From assembly GCA_028715705.1 (NCBI GenBank), contig JAQURJ010000005.1:1-46785 (forward strand): a stretch of DNA of 46,785 nucleotides, in the 5' to 3' direction. The notes below the pieces were generated by a model. It was given only the letters and a program-made list of their open reading frames with translations, searched no databases and was not told where the DNA came from. The position numbers and the translations under genes were made by a program. Positions 7,951 to 16,242 of the stretch are shown piece by piece. Origin of the DNA: Phycisphaerae bacterium (lineage in GTDB: Bacteria; Planctomycetota; Phycisphaerae; Sedimentisphaerales; Anaerobacaceae). The stretch's first letter is position 1. Every line of letters begins with the position of its first letter.

Positions 7951-8586
7951 TTAGCTGATAGATTCTTTTTCGAATCTGGTCTTATTTTTTAAAATATCCG
8001 TTTTTAACCAAATCATATTCGCGGCAATGAACACCATCGCTGCCATGCTAAGCATAAGTCCGGCTGACTGCCACGGCGAATCAAAGGTGAAGTTGGCCCT
8101 GTGTATATCAGGTATAAAGCGGGCACTTATTATAACCATCGGCACATCGAGAAAAGCGATGATTCCCAGGACCGCACATACTCGTGCCTTTTTATGCTGC
8201 GAGACAGGAAGGCTCGAACGCATAATCAAATAGGCAACATAGAGAAACCACAGAATGGCTGACGAAACAAGACGGGGGCTGGGAGTCCACCAGATATTCC
8301 ATTCGGCGCGGGAAAAAATCATTCCAGTTGCATTCAGGATGGTGGCAAATACCGCACCTACTTCGGCAGAGGCAACGGCGACTATATCCCATATCTGCCG
8401 GTTGGTTTTTAAATAGCCTATTGACGCTATGAGCAAAACAACAAAACAAAGCAGCGCACAAATAGAGCTGGGAACATGGGCGTAAAGAATATTGCGTTTG
8501 ACCGGAGTTATCTGACCAAGTGTCAACGCTATCCACATCGAACCCAACAGCAGAATAAAAGCCAACAGTAATAATGCACGCCTCAT
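7951..8586 (-). CDS. ccmC: Cytochrome c maturation protein CcmC, with a degenerate WWD motif
   Basis: A 211-residue, six-helix membrane protein of the haem-handling WWD family that loads haem onto CcmE. The first axial histidine is in YAHVPS (H37). The WWD region reads WNIWWTPSPRLVSS at about 96-109, where the family usually has WGTWWxWDARLTS, so the tryptophans and R-L are kept but the W-D pair is replaced by P-S. The second periplasmic histidine is probably H162 (DIHRAN). The start at 8586 has AAGGAG five bases upstream overlapping the ccmB stop; a longer upstream reading would run into ccmB. It acts between ccmB and ccmD in one operon. Confidence 0.9.
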   Translation of the reverse strand: MRRALLLLAFILLLGSMWIALTLGQITPVKRNILYAHVPSSICALLCFVVLLIASIGYLKTNRQIWDIVAVASAEVGAVFATILNATGMIFSRAEWNIWWTPSPRLVSSAILWFLYVAYLIMRSSLPVSQHKKARVCAVLGIIAFLDVPMVIISARFIPDIHRANFTFDSPWQSAGLMLSMAAMVFIAANMIWLKTDILKNKTRFEKESIS

Positions 8587-8588
8587 TT

Positions 8589-9305
8589 CTACTCCTTTAT
8601 TATAAAGCCAAATAATAACCAGCAAGCTACTGTGAATACAGCATCAAACGCAATCATATAACCAACCGCCGAATTAAAACCGCCGACAAAAGACAATGCG
8701 CCAGAACCGGCAACATTTTGCATCGGAAGGATGCCAAAAATAACAAACAGCGCAAATGTAGCAGGCACCATCATAGGCATAAGTATCACAAGAACAACAA
8801 TACTCAAAAGATCTCCTCGCATTCTGGAAAGTTGTGTAACCGCGGAGAAAAGTGTCCCGATGCTGGATATACCAATATTGCCTAAAAGCAAAACGATAAT
8901 GAGCTGCGGCCACCTGTCACTTACGCTTAACTGAAAAGAAATACAGGCTAAAGGGACAATGATAATCTCGAAGATACACAACATCATCACGTTTACAAGC
9001 ATCTTGGCAAGGTATATAGTACCTTCATCTACAGGAGCAAGCAGCAAGCCGTAAATACAATCCTGCTCCTGTTCAGCAGCAAAAGACCTTTCCTGGGCCA
9101 AGAGGCCTGAAAAAAGAAAAGCCACCCACAACGCCGCAGAACCCATTACCGCCTGATTCACAGCGGCTGCTTCTGAAGCAATGCGGATTATCCAGACTAT
9201 TAGCATACCAAGAACAATCATTGTGGGCAGAACCTGTTTTGCCCTAAGTTCTGTAACGATGTCCTTGATGAATATAGCCTTGAAGCTAAGCCAGAAATAA
9301 TTCAA
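8589..9305 (-). CDS. ccmB: Haem exporter membrane subunit CcmB
   Basis: A 238-residue protein with six predicted helices and the CcmB-type N-terminus (KDIVTELRAKQVLPTMIVLG), including the conserved loop LLAPVDEGTIYLAKM. It forms the ABC transporter-like complex with CcmA that uses ATP to release haem-loaded CcmE from CcmC. The start is a TTG overlapping the ccmA stop (TTGA), supported by AAGGAG six bases upstream. Family length is about 220, so it is complete. Coupled translation with ccmA and ccmC is evident. Confidence 0.92.
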   Translation of the reverse strand: MNYFWLSFKAIFIKDIVTELRAKQVLPTMIVLGMLIVWIIRIASEAAAVNQAVMGSAALWVAFLFSGLLAQERSFAAEQEQDCIYGLLLAPVDEGTIYLAKMLVNVMMLCIFEIIIVPLACISFQLSVSDRWPQLIIVLLLGNIGISSIGTLFSAVTQLSRMRGDLLSIVVLVILMPMMVPATFALFVIFGILPMQNVAGSGALSFVGGFNSAVGYMIAFDAVFTVACWLLFGFIIKE

Positions 9306-10051
9306 TTGCCGCTCCTTTTCCTTGCGTACAAAAGGTAATCGTTCGCAAAATCCGCTGTATCCATATCAGTATTCGGCAAATCTAAAATCAATTGAGATCT
9401 ATCCAGAACAAGCATACGCCGGCAACACCTTAGACCAAAATTTATGTCATGGGTAGTCATAATGACCGTTCCTCCGTTATCGACAAATCCGGCTAAAACG
9501 GCTACCAGGTGTTCACAAGCATCCTTGTCCAGACCGGTAAAAGGTTCATCGGCAAGAAGTATTGCCGGGCGGTGCACCAAAGCCCTTGCGATACTCAAAC
9601 GCTGAAGCAACCCACGGGAAAGAATATCGGCTCTGTCATAGCGGTAAGATGAGAGGCCGACATCATCGAGAAGTTCAGTAACACGGGATTGACAGTCATT
9701 AACACCGTAAAGCTCAGCGAAGAACCGAAGATTTTCAAGAACCGTAAGGGCAGGATACACCATACTCTTATGTGAAATCACACCGAGTTTAGGTTTTGCC
9801 TTTTCGGGGTCCTTATGGATGTCATATCCACAAAGCCGGACGCTTCCGCTATCAGGATGAAGCAGGCCAGCGGCTATACGAAGCAAAGTGCTTTTGCCAG
9901 CGCCGTTGATACCGCAAAGACAAACAGAGTCACCTTTGTCTATTCGCAGGCTTAGGTCCCTCAATACCAACCTGGTCGAAAAGGCTTTGGATATCGATTT
10001 GATATTTATTACGGCATCGCCGCCTTCATTATTTTGTAAATGTTTGCTCAT
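9302..10051 (-). CDS. ccmA: Haem exporter ATP-binding subunit CcmA
   Basis: A ~249-residue ABC ATPase. Walker A is CGINGAGKST, the signature is LSRGLLQRLSIARAL, Walker B is ILLADEP followed by FTGLD, and the switch histidine is in MTTHD. With CcmB it powers release of holo-CcmE. The ATG at 10051 is chosen over a TTG two codons earlier; neither has a clear Shine-Dalgarno sequence, which fits translational coupling to the upstream gene, whose stop overlaps. It is identified as CcmA rather than a generic ABC protein by its place between ccmF/ccmE and ccmB. Confidence 0.9.
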   Translation of the reverse strand: MSKHLQNNEGGDAVINIKSISKAFSTRLVLRDLSLRIDKGDSVCLCGINGAGKSTLLRIAAGLLHPDSGSVRLCGYDIHKDPEKAKPKLGVISHKSMVYPALTVLENLRFFAELYGVNDCQSRVTELLDDVGLSSYRYDRADILSRGLLQRLSIARALVHRPAILLADEPFTGLDKDACEHLVAVLAGFVDNGGTVIMTTHDINFGLRCCRRMLVLDRSQLILDLPNTDMDTADFANDYLLYARKRSGN

Positions 10052-10053
10052 AA

Positions 10054-11046
10054 TCAATTTCTACGAGTACGTAAACGAAGAATCACAAAGATTATAACCA
10101 CACCAAATACCATAACAAGAATTATTTCTACAGGTAATTTTTCGGCAACATTAAAACCTTTGATCCTGAAGTCAACTTCATCACCCTTGGCAAGACCGCT
10201 GATCTTATAATAAGTCATTGAAGTACCACCTGAACGGCTGACGGTATTATCCGGCTGGCCAAGCCCTTCCACACGTGTCCCGTCAGCTTCAATAAAAATT
10301 ATAAGGTCGGATGTAGGCAGGGAAATCTTTTTCGTAATATTAATAGTGGGTCGGTCAATATCGAGCGTGTAGAAAAAAGCCGCCGAATATTCACCGGGTG
10401 GAATCGCCATAGTATCGTAAAATCCATCTCTGGTAACAATAAGTGCGTTTTCATCAAAATAACTTATACTCTTAAAGTTGTGAAATTCTTTGGGAAGCAT
10501 CATTTTTAAAACAACCGGCCTGTTTTCACTATCCGTCTGCTCTGAAGAGATGGCCATATCGGAGACATTTTTGAGTTGGATATACTCACTGATCTTAAGT
10601 CCATCTGGACCTGTTTCGATGATCATGTGGTGTGTTGCTGCTGAAAGATTTGAATTGTCATAGGAAACCTCATAGACATAAACTGCAATATTAACATTAT
10701 TTACATCCGAAGTTATTACTGCCGGATGACCGCTAAACATCATGCCGCCGTGTTTTACTTTTGCGATTGCCATCGACTGACCAGTGATGTGGATATCTGA
10801 AAAAACTATCTGACTATTGGCATCAACAACACCATCTAATTTTTTTATCAACTGGTCATGGCCATATATCTGAATCGTAACCGTATCATCGGCTGCGGCA
10901 GAAGCACCTTCAGTGCCATTTATAACATCGACTGTAAGGCTGGCGGTAAACCCATTTGCATCTTCTGCACAACATGCCATATCAGCAGCACAAAATACCG
11001 GAAAAAATAAGTTTAATACCATTATAAGCGTTATGATATATCTCAC
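10054..11046 (-). CDS. Membrane-anchored periplasmic protein of unknown function in the ccm operon
   Basis: A 330-residue protein with a cleavable signal peptide (ends near PVFCAADM), a largely beta-strand periplasmic region, and one C-terminal helix (VEIILVMVFGVVIIFVIL) followed by the basic stop-transfer RLRTRRN. A C-C pair (MACC) follows the signal peptide, but there is no CXXC thioredoxin motif and no haem motif. The early part (residues ~30-120) resembles Ig-like or transthyretin-like folds; the later part has PPGEYSAAFFYTLDI, like beta-sandwich domains. It lies between the ccmF block and ccmA with no space for a separate promoter, so it is co-expressed with cytochrome maturation. System I variants without CcmH need another way to present apocytochrome; this protein is a candidate partner, purely by context. 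I do not recognise the family. Confidence 0.75.
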   Translation of the reverse strand: MRYIITLIMVLNLFFPVFCAADMACCAEDANGFTASLTVDVINGTEGASAAADDTVTIQIYGHDQLIKKLDGVVDANSQIVFSDIHITGQSMAIAKVKHGGMMFSGHPAVITSDVNNVNIAVYVYEVSYDNSNLSAATHHMIIETGPDGLKISEYIQLKNVSDMAISSEQTDSENRPVVLKMMLPKEFHNFKSISYFDENALIVTRDGFYDTMAIPPGEYSAAFFYTLDIDRPTINITKKISLPTSDLIIFIEADGTRVEGLGQPDNTVSRSGGTSMTYYKISGLAKGDEVDFRIKGFNVAEKLPVEIILVMVFGVVIIFVILRLRTRRN

Positions 11047-11062
11047 AAAATCGCTCCTTCGT

Positions 11063-11146
11063 CTATTCGGTGGAATTTTTTGAAATCAACGGCCAAATCA
11101 CGAATAAAACACTTGCTATCAGTAAAATCCATTTCAAATTATGCAT
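11063..11146 (-). CDS. 27-residue single-helix membrane protein overlapping ccmF
   Basis: The ATG at 11146 overlaps the ccmF stop (GATGCATAA) and is preceded by GGAGG at about eight bases. The product is MHNLKWILLIASVLFVIWPL plus ISKNSTE: a short polar start, one hydrophobic helix and a polar tail. It ends 17 bases before the next gene's start, whose own AAGGAG lies in the gap. Position, ribosome-binding site and membrane character argue for a real microprotein, but with only 27 codons chance cannot be excluded. It is different from the CcmD-like ORF at 7817. Confidence 0.5.
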   Translation of the reverse strand: MHNLKWILLIASVLFVIWPLISKNSTE

Positions 11147-13082
11147 CGCCAGCCTCCATATCAACCTTACAGGATGTGAATTTTTGTTTATAGATAAAGA
11201 ACAGGATAATTATAACTCCGAAAACGGACATAATAGAACCGATCCAAATCCAGTTTATAAGCGGTTTTATGAGCACTCGAAGATTTATGGTTTCGTCCGT
11301 ACTGTTTGCCGCTTCCAGCGCGAAATATAAGTCACCTCCCATAGTTCTTCTGATATCAACCTCGCTGGTCCATTTTTCGCTCACGTTATAAAATGCGCGG
11401 GATGGAGCCAGCTGGGCAACCAGCAGTTCACCTTTTCGCACGTCGATGTCGGCTATAACAGCCGTACGGTTCGTTTGATCGCTGACTCTAAGACCTTTAT
11501 ATTCGATATCAAACTCGCCTACATTCACTTGATCACCAGGTTTTAATACCATCTGCTTTTCAATGCTGAAGCCTCCAGAACCTGCTATACCGATAAAAGT
11601 CATGACAACGCCGATATGCACTATCCTCGAACCATACCATCTAAGATTAATTTTCTGAGCGACACTTTTGGTATCGTTTGCCCGACTTCTAAGATGCCTG
11701 TTCATAAAATCGCCAAGAATACTAAGCAGAGCAAATCCGCAAAGTATAAAACACAAAATCGCCAGTTTGTGCGTTGTCAGCCAGAACACAACAACCGCAA
11801 CCGCTGCAAGAAGTCCGCCGATAGTGCGCCACCTTCTGTTAATTCCATAACGCAAGAAAGCAGGACATATCGCCAGCAAAAACAGCATTGCCAGTCCGAT
11901 GGGGGCAGTTATCTTTGTGAAATATTCTGGCTTAAGCGTTATTTTCTGATCGCTGAAAAGGCCGCTTAAAAACGGAAATAGCGTCCCTACAAGTATAACG
12001 AATGTCAATAGCATCATCAGCCAGTTATTAAAAACTATAAAGTTATCGCCACCCGTTGAGACCATGGGAGTATTCCAGCGACGGTAAAAACGCCATAGAA
12101 GCATCGCTGCCAAAACCGCTATATGAATCAGCAGCACCAGAAACAATATACCCAAACCGGGGTCAGGAAAAGCATGGACACTTGAAACCAAGCCGTATCT
12201 TGTAAGGAATGTCCCTAAAATGCATAAACTAAATACAACGATGCCAAGTATGATCATCCAGACCGCAATCGGACTATTTTTTCTATACGTTCTCGAGCAG
12301 TGCAGCAATGCCGTAGCTACCAGCCATGGCATCAATGATGAATTTTCGACAGGGTCCCACGCCCAATAACCGCCCCACCCAAGTTCTTCATAAGCCCACC
12401 ATGCGCCAAGAGCGATCCCTATTGTCAAAAACATCCACGCCCATAATATCCAGTTGCGTGCTTGCGACAAAAACAGGGAAAATTCCTGCATGTCACGACT
12501 TTTAAGGCAGGCAAATGACCATGCAAAAGGTATGGCAAAAGCCGCATAACCAATAAAGAGTGTCGGAGGATGCAGAGCCATCGCTGGATGCTGAAGCAAA
12601 GGATTCAGACCAGCCCCATCGGAAGGAGTTACCAAGGATAGCGCAAAAGGATTCTTATCAAAAATCATGACGGTGAGAAAAAAAACCGAAACGAAATTAG
12701 CAATCGCTCTGGCGGCTGCGGCAAATACTCTGCGATCTTTTCCAGATCTTGAAAAAACGATGGTGACAAAACCAACCTGCAGCCACAACCAAAACAAAAG
12801 CGACCCGGCTGCACCAGCCCAGAATGCGCTTATTTTATACGCAAGCGGCAAATCTTTTGATGTATGCTCGGCAACATAGCTGACACTGAAATCAGACTTG
12901 ACCAGCAACATCCAGAGCACGGTCGCAGCAACAGTAAGACATGCAAAAGACGCCATTGTAGCATTGCGTCCGCTCTTAACCACCCCCCAGTCCTTTCGCC
13001 AACTCCCCAGCGTATCCGCTAAAACAGCGTACCCACTCAAAAAAAGACAGAGAAGCAGAGTAAATTTTCCAAAATCGGCCAT
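11139..13082 (-). CDS. ccmF: Cytochrome c haem lyase subunit CcmF
   Basis: A 647-residue polytopic membrane protein, the usual CcmF length. The WWD motif WGGYWAWDPVENSS is intact at about 236-249, flanked by conserved histidines in LLQHPAMALHPPTLF (about 163-177) and HCSRT (261). A large periplasmic domain precedes the last helix near the C-terminus. It ligates haem delivered by CcmE to the CXXCH cysteines. Normally CcmF works with CcmH, which keeps apocytochrome thiols reduced; no ccmH or ccmG is in this cluster. ccmE ends three bases upstream, and the 27-residue ORF overlaps its stop. Confidence 0.95.
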   Translation of the reverse strand: MADFGKFTLLLCLFLSGYAVLADTLGSWRKDWGVVKSGRNATMASFACLTVAATVLWMLLVKSDFSVSYVAEHTSKDLPLAYKISAFWAGAAGSLLFWLWLQVGFVTIVFSRSGKDRRVFAAAARAIANFVSVFFLTVMIFDKNPFALSLVTPSDGAGLNPLLQHPAMALHPPTLFIGYAAFAIPFAWSFACLKSRDMQEFSLFLSQARNWILWAWMFLTIGIALGAWWAYEELGWGGYWAWDPVENSSLMPWLVATALLHCSRTYRKNSPIAVWMIILGIVVFSLCILGTFLTRYGLVSSVHAFPDPGLGILFLVLLIHIAVLAAMLLWRFYRRWNTPMVSTGGDNFIVFNNWLMMLLTFVILVGTLFPFLSGLFSDQKITLKPEYFTKITAPIGLAMLFLLAICPAFLRYGINRRWRTIGGLLAAVAVVVFWLTTHKLAILCFILCGFALLSILGDFMNRHLRSRANDTKSVAQKINLRWYGSRIVHIGVVMTFIGIAGSGGFSIEKQMVLKPGDQVNVGEFDIEYKGLRVSDQTNRTAVIADIDVRKGELLVAQLAPSRAFYNVSEKWTSEVDIRRTMGGDLYFALEAANSTDETINLRVLIKPLINWIWIGSIMSVFGVIIILFFIYKQKFTSCKVDMEAGDA

Positions 13083-13085
13083 AGC

Positions 13086-13484
13086 TTATTCCACCTTTGC
13101 TTTATACTTTGATTCACAACGTGTCATGAGAGTTTCCGCGTCAAAGACCGCATTGGTATTCATACGCCCTTCCACAACTACTTCTATGCCTTCGGCGAAA
13201 TTATCCGGAACGGTACCTTTGTATTCAACCGGCACCTCTGATTTCGAACCGGCAATGGTGAAAGTCATATCCATAGCATTTATATCACGCACAATGCTTC
13301 CATCTTTTACCTTTCCGGTTATCCGCAGTGAGTTATCCTTAACAACATCACTGTTAGCGGAAAAATCATCCACAGAATAATAATACGACCATGATGACTG
13401 CATGGCCTGATACATGAAATAGCCCGTACCACCGCCAATGACAAGTATCCCTATCAAAACTTTAACGATTGTTTTTGTTTTCAC
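13086..13484 (-). CDS. ccmE: Haem chaperone CcmE, CxxxY variant
   Basis: A 132-residue periplasmic haem chaperone with an N-terminal anchor (IVKVLIGILVIGGGTGYFMY) and an OB-fold core (LRITGKV, FTIAG, VPVEYKGTVPDNFAEG, VVVEGR). Classical CcmE binds haem through the histidine of an HxxxY motif; here the site is C123-ESK-Y127, so cysteine replaces histidine. The CxxxY form defines the variant System I described from archaea and some bacteria such as Desulfovibrio, which also lacks CcmH; the gene set here agrees. The start is GTG with GGAG five bases upstream. It lies 32 bases after the 12-haem cytochrome gene and just before ccmF. Confidence 0.93.
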   Translation of the reverse strand: MKTKTIVKVLIGILVIGGGTGYFMYQAMQSSWSYYYSVDDFSANSDVVKDNSLRITGKVKDGSIVRDINAMDMTFTIAGSKSEVPVEYKGTVPDNFAEGIEVVVEGRMNTNAVFDAETLMTRCESKYKAKVE

Positions 13485-13516
13485 TATTGCTCCTTTTCAA
13501 AATTAATTTTAAAAAT

Positions 13517-15166
13517 CTAATACTCTTCTGGTGAGTGCTCTTTGCCATGGCAAGCCAGAAAACATCGGCCATGTTCCTGGCCAAGATCATCAAATTCCAA
13601 AAACCCCGTCACCTGATCCGGACTTACTATCGAGATGTCGAAATTAATCAGGTGAGTATTATTTGCTAAATTGCCTTGTGCCGAACTAATACCGTGCGGA
13701 TCATGACACGCAGAACATGGAATATCTTCCTTAAGGTGCTCTTCATGCTTGGGAAAACTTTCGTCATTTAGAATACTGTTTCTGCTATGACAGCTATAGC
13801 AAAGGGCATAAGCATAATCACTTTCCTTCGTAAAATCAGCTGTCTGATATTGTTTGGCAAGTAAGTTAGGATAGATGGAGCCGTGCGGTCCCTTAGCCCC
13901 TGAGCCGCTGTTAGAGCTATGACAGTCGGTACAATATATTATATCGGCAACGGTCATAGGCTGAAGCAGACTCGGAACATTTTTATTTACACCTGTCGAT
14001 ACAACCGGATGAAAAGAGGGGTTGGAAATATCAAATTCCAGGCGTGTATTGGTCTGGGTTATCTGTCGTGTTATCGAAGATTGAACCCTGTTTGGATTAT
14101 CACCGTGACATTTATAGCACACCTCGTATTCATATTGAACTCGTGGAGTTGTCCCGCCTGACGCCGTAACTCCGGAAACTCCCCGAATCGCCCCCTTTGC
14201 AACCGGAGCCTGTACTGTTATGGACTGCATGCTGTGAGGATTATGACAATCAACACATTCCACATGTTCAGGGGCTGATGTAGGTATCTCCGTGGGATCA
14301 TGAATCCCGTTATACCGAGTCACATCATGCCTTGAAAATTTATTGATCTCAGTTCTCAAATTGGTTGTTGCTACAGAACCATCATGACAATTGAGGCAGT
14401 TATCCTCGGACTTTGAAAAATGAAGCAATCGCTGGTGTCCACCCGCCAGATGAGGCCGATGACAGCTTAAGCATCCGGCATCACCGACTGTCGCAAAGCC
14501 AGTGGCTTGTAGATAGGTGTCACTTGTGGCAACTAATGGCACCGATGATCTTTCATGGCTGGAATTGATCCATCCATAAAGATCATGACAGCTTACGCAC
14601 ATAGCCGAGCGATCATTGGGCATAACCATAAAATTACCATACTGATTGTCATGCGGGTCGTGACAGGTAGTACATTGCAATTCGTTCGATCTGTCAAGTT
14701 TAAGCTGGGAAGGCAATATGGATGGCGGGCGTATTTCCGTATCTTCGGCTGACAAAGCCGCAGAATAAATAAAACTGATCGGATGGTCATCTGACAGGTC
14801 TGTTCCAATATTTGCCACATCTGGAGATATATAAGTCCCGCCAGTAAACTCGCCGCCTATCGTCTCAGTCAAAGCAATCGTACCATCATGGCAGCTAAGG
14901 CACAACTTGCTTGACCCTGTCGGCTGGCCCACTTTGGCATCTAAAGAGGTGCTTTCATATATCTTATAGACCGCCGAAGAAAGTTTGTGATTCCACAGCG
15001 GAGTTCCAACCAGAGCGCCGTGCGGAGTATGGCAATAACTGCAAGGATTACGTCCGCCAATAACTGACAGATCGTGCGGGGAACCTTCTATCGTTGCCAG
15101 GGCCGATGAACACCACAGCAAGCAAATAAGAATTATCCACAATAAACAGAATAAAGAAATTTTCAT
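13517..15166 (-). CDS. Dodecahaem c-type cytochrome, secreted
   Basis: A 549-residue exported protein with a signal peptide ending near SSALATIEG. It has eleven CXXCH motifs and a final CX3CH (CFLACH), so up to twelve haems. The first half has the same pattern as the tetrahaem protein at 21681 (CHTPHG, then LWNHK or LWNSD, YxSxSLDA, CLSCHDG, HPISFIYSAAL), showing that the two share a domain. CH-x-PH segments (CHDPH, CHRPH, CHNPH) are of the 'doubled CXXCH' type. Its start overlaps the preceding NHL gene stop (ATGA) with GGAGG upstream, and ccmE follows 32 bases later, tying it tightly to both the conduit genes and maturation genes. It is either periplasmic or, if moved through the barrel or another route, outside the cell. 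Confidence 0.9.
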   Translation of the reverse strand: MKISLFCLLWIILICLLWCSSALATIEGSPHDLSVIGGRNPCSYCHTPHGALVGTPLWNHKLSSAVYKIYESTSLDAKVGQPTGSSKLCLSCHDGTIALTETIGGEFTGGTYISPDVANIGTDLSDDHPISFIYSAALSAEDTEIRPPSILPSQLKLDRSNELQCTTCHDPHDNQYGNFMVMPNDRSAMCVSCHDLYGWINSSHERSSVPLVATSDTYLQATGFATVGDAGCLSCHRPHLAGGHQRLLHFSKSEDNCLNCHDGSVATTNLRTEINKFSRHDVTRYNGIHDPTEIPTSAPEHVECVDCHNPHSMQSITVQAPVAKGAIRGVSGVTASGGTTPRVQYEYEVCYKCHGDNPNRVQSSITRQITQTNTRLEFDISNPSFHPVVSTGVNKNVPSLLQPMTVADIIYCTDCHSSNSGSGAKGPHGSIYPNLLAKQYQTADFTKESDYAYALCYSCHSRNSILNDESFPKHEEHLKEDIPCSACHDPHGISSAQGNLANNTHLINFDISIVSPDQVTGFLEFDDLGQEHGRCFLACHGKEHSPEEY

Positions 15167-16242
15167 TTCTCGCCTCCCTCCAGAAGATCAAACACCTGGA
15201 TTCTTGAATTGAATGAGTCTGCGATATATATCCTGTTTTGTTCATCTATGCAAATACCAGCAGGCAGCCAGAATTGTCCTTCTTTATTGCCTTCATGTCC
15301 CCATGCCATAAGTATCTGATCGTCCTTATTGAATATCTGGATATTTTCAAATTGTCGATCAGTTACATAAACATTTTCAAAGTTGTCAACCACAATACCG
15401 CAAGGATGGGCAAAATTGCCAGGTCTATCGCCCTGTACACCAAACTCCCTGATAAATTTGCCGGCGGCAGTAAAGACCTGTATCCTGTAATTGAGGGTAT
15501 CGCTGACATAGAGCAGGCCTTTGCTGTCAATGAACAAATGGGTCGGAAAATTGAATGAACCAGGACCAGAACCCCTCTGCCCAATCTGTTCAATAAAATT
15601 GCCTTTGGGGTCGAATAAATCTATCGTGTGCCGTGCAGTATCTGTAATATATACTTTTTGCTCAGCAGGCCAATAGGTTATCCCCGTCGGTCTTTTAAGT
15701 CTATCCTTTCCAAAAGAAAACAGGAAATTTCCGCCCAGGTCAAATACACAAACTTTTTGCAAAACACTATCAACTACAAAAACTGAATTGTCAACTATTG
15801 CCAAACCAACAGGATTCAACAATCTTTCATTTTCTGAAATTTCAAAGAATTGCTTGTAGTTACGGTTTTCAAGGTTGAAAATGTGAACGACAGCGCCTGA
15901 AACGTCACTAACATACAAGACCTTACCATCTTCAACGACAACGGCATATGGCGCAACCAAAACACCTTTATCCTTCTTTCCAAAAATAAATTGGCCAACA
16001 CCTTCGAAAAACGCAATTTCTTTTTTCAGGTCAGCTTCGCCTGACAATGAACCCACATATTCTATACGTGGTTTTTCCGGCGGCTCGGGCCATACCAAAT
16101 GCTGCTCCCGCGGTGGAAACAATTCGCCTCTCGGACTGCCGCATCCGCCGCAAGCCACAACCAACAGAACAGCCGTAAAGCAAATTCCAGCGAAATTGCC
16201 GATCATGCTCTTAATCATAAAATGTCGCACCATAACCCTCAT
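15163..16242 (-). CDS. NHL-repeat beta-propeller lipoprotein
   Basis: A 359-residue lipoprotein: basic start, hydrophobic helix and lipobox (VVACGGC-G near 31-36), then a short linker rich in Pro/Glu and about six NHL-type repeats (e.g. FNFPTHLFIDSKGLLYVSDT, FAHPCGIVVDNFENVYVTDR) that would close one six-bladed propeller. No enzymatic motif is seen; NHL propellers are usually binding scaffolds. The gene overlaps the barrel gene stop (TAATG) and the next cytochrome start, so all three are translated together. It is a paralogue of the NHL lipoprotein at 18947, and the two flank the barrel and lipoprotein cytochrome. A structural role in holding cytochromes at the outer membrane is inferred. An ATG three codons downstream would serve equally. 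Confidence 0.85.
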   Translation of the reverse strand: MRVMVRHFMIKSMIGNFAGICFTAVLLVVACGGCGSPRGELFPPREQHLVWPEPPEKPRIEYVGSLSGEADLKKEIAFFEGVGQFIFGKKDKGVLVAPYAVVVEDGKVLYVSDVSGAVVHIFNLENRNYKQFFEISENERLLNPVGLAIVDNSVFVVDSVLQKVCVFDLGGNFLFSFGKDRLKRPTGITYWPAEQKVYITDTARHTIDLFDPKGNFIEQIGQRGSGPGSFNFPTHLFIDSKGLLYVSDTLNYRIQVFTAAGKFIREFGVQGDRPGNFAHPCGIVVDNFENVYVTDRQFENIQIFNKDDQILMAWGHEGNKEGQFWLPAGICIDEQNRIYIADSFNSRIQVFDLLEGGEK

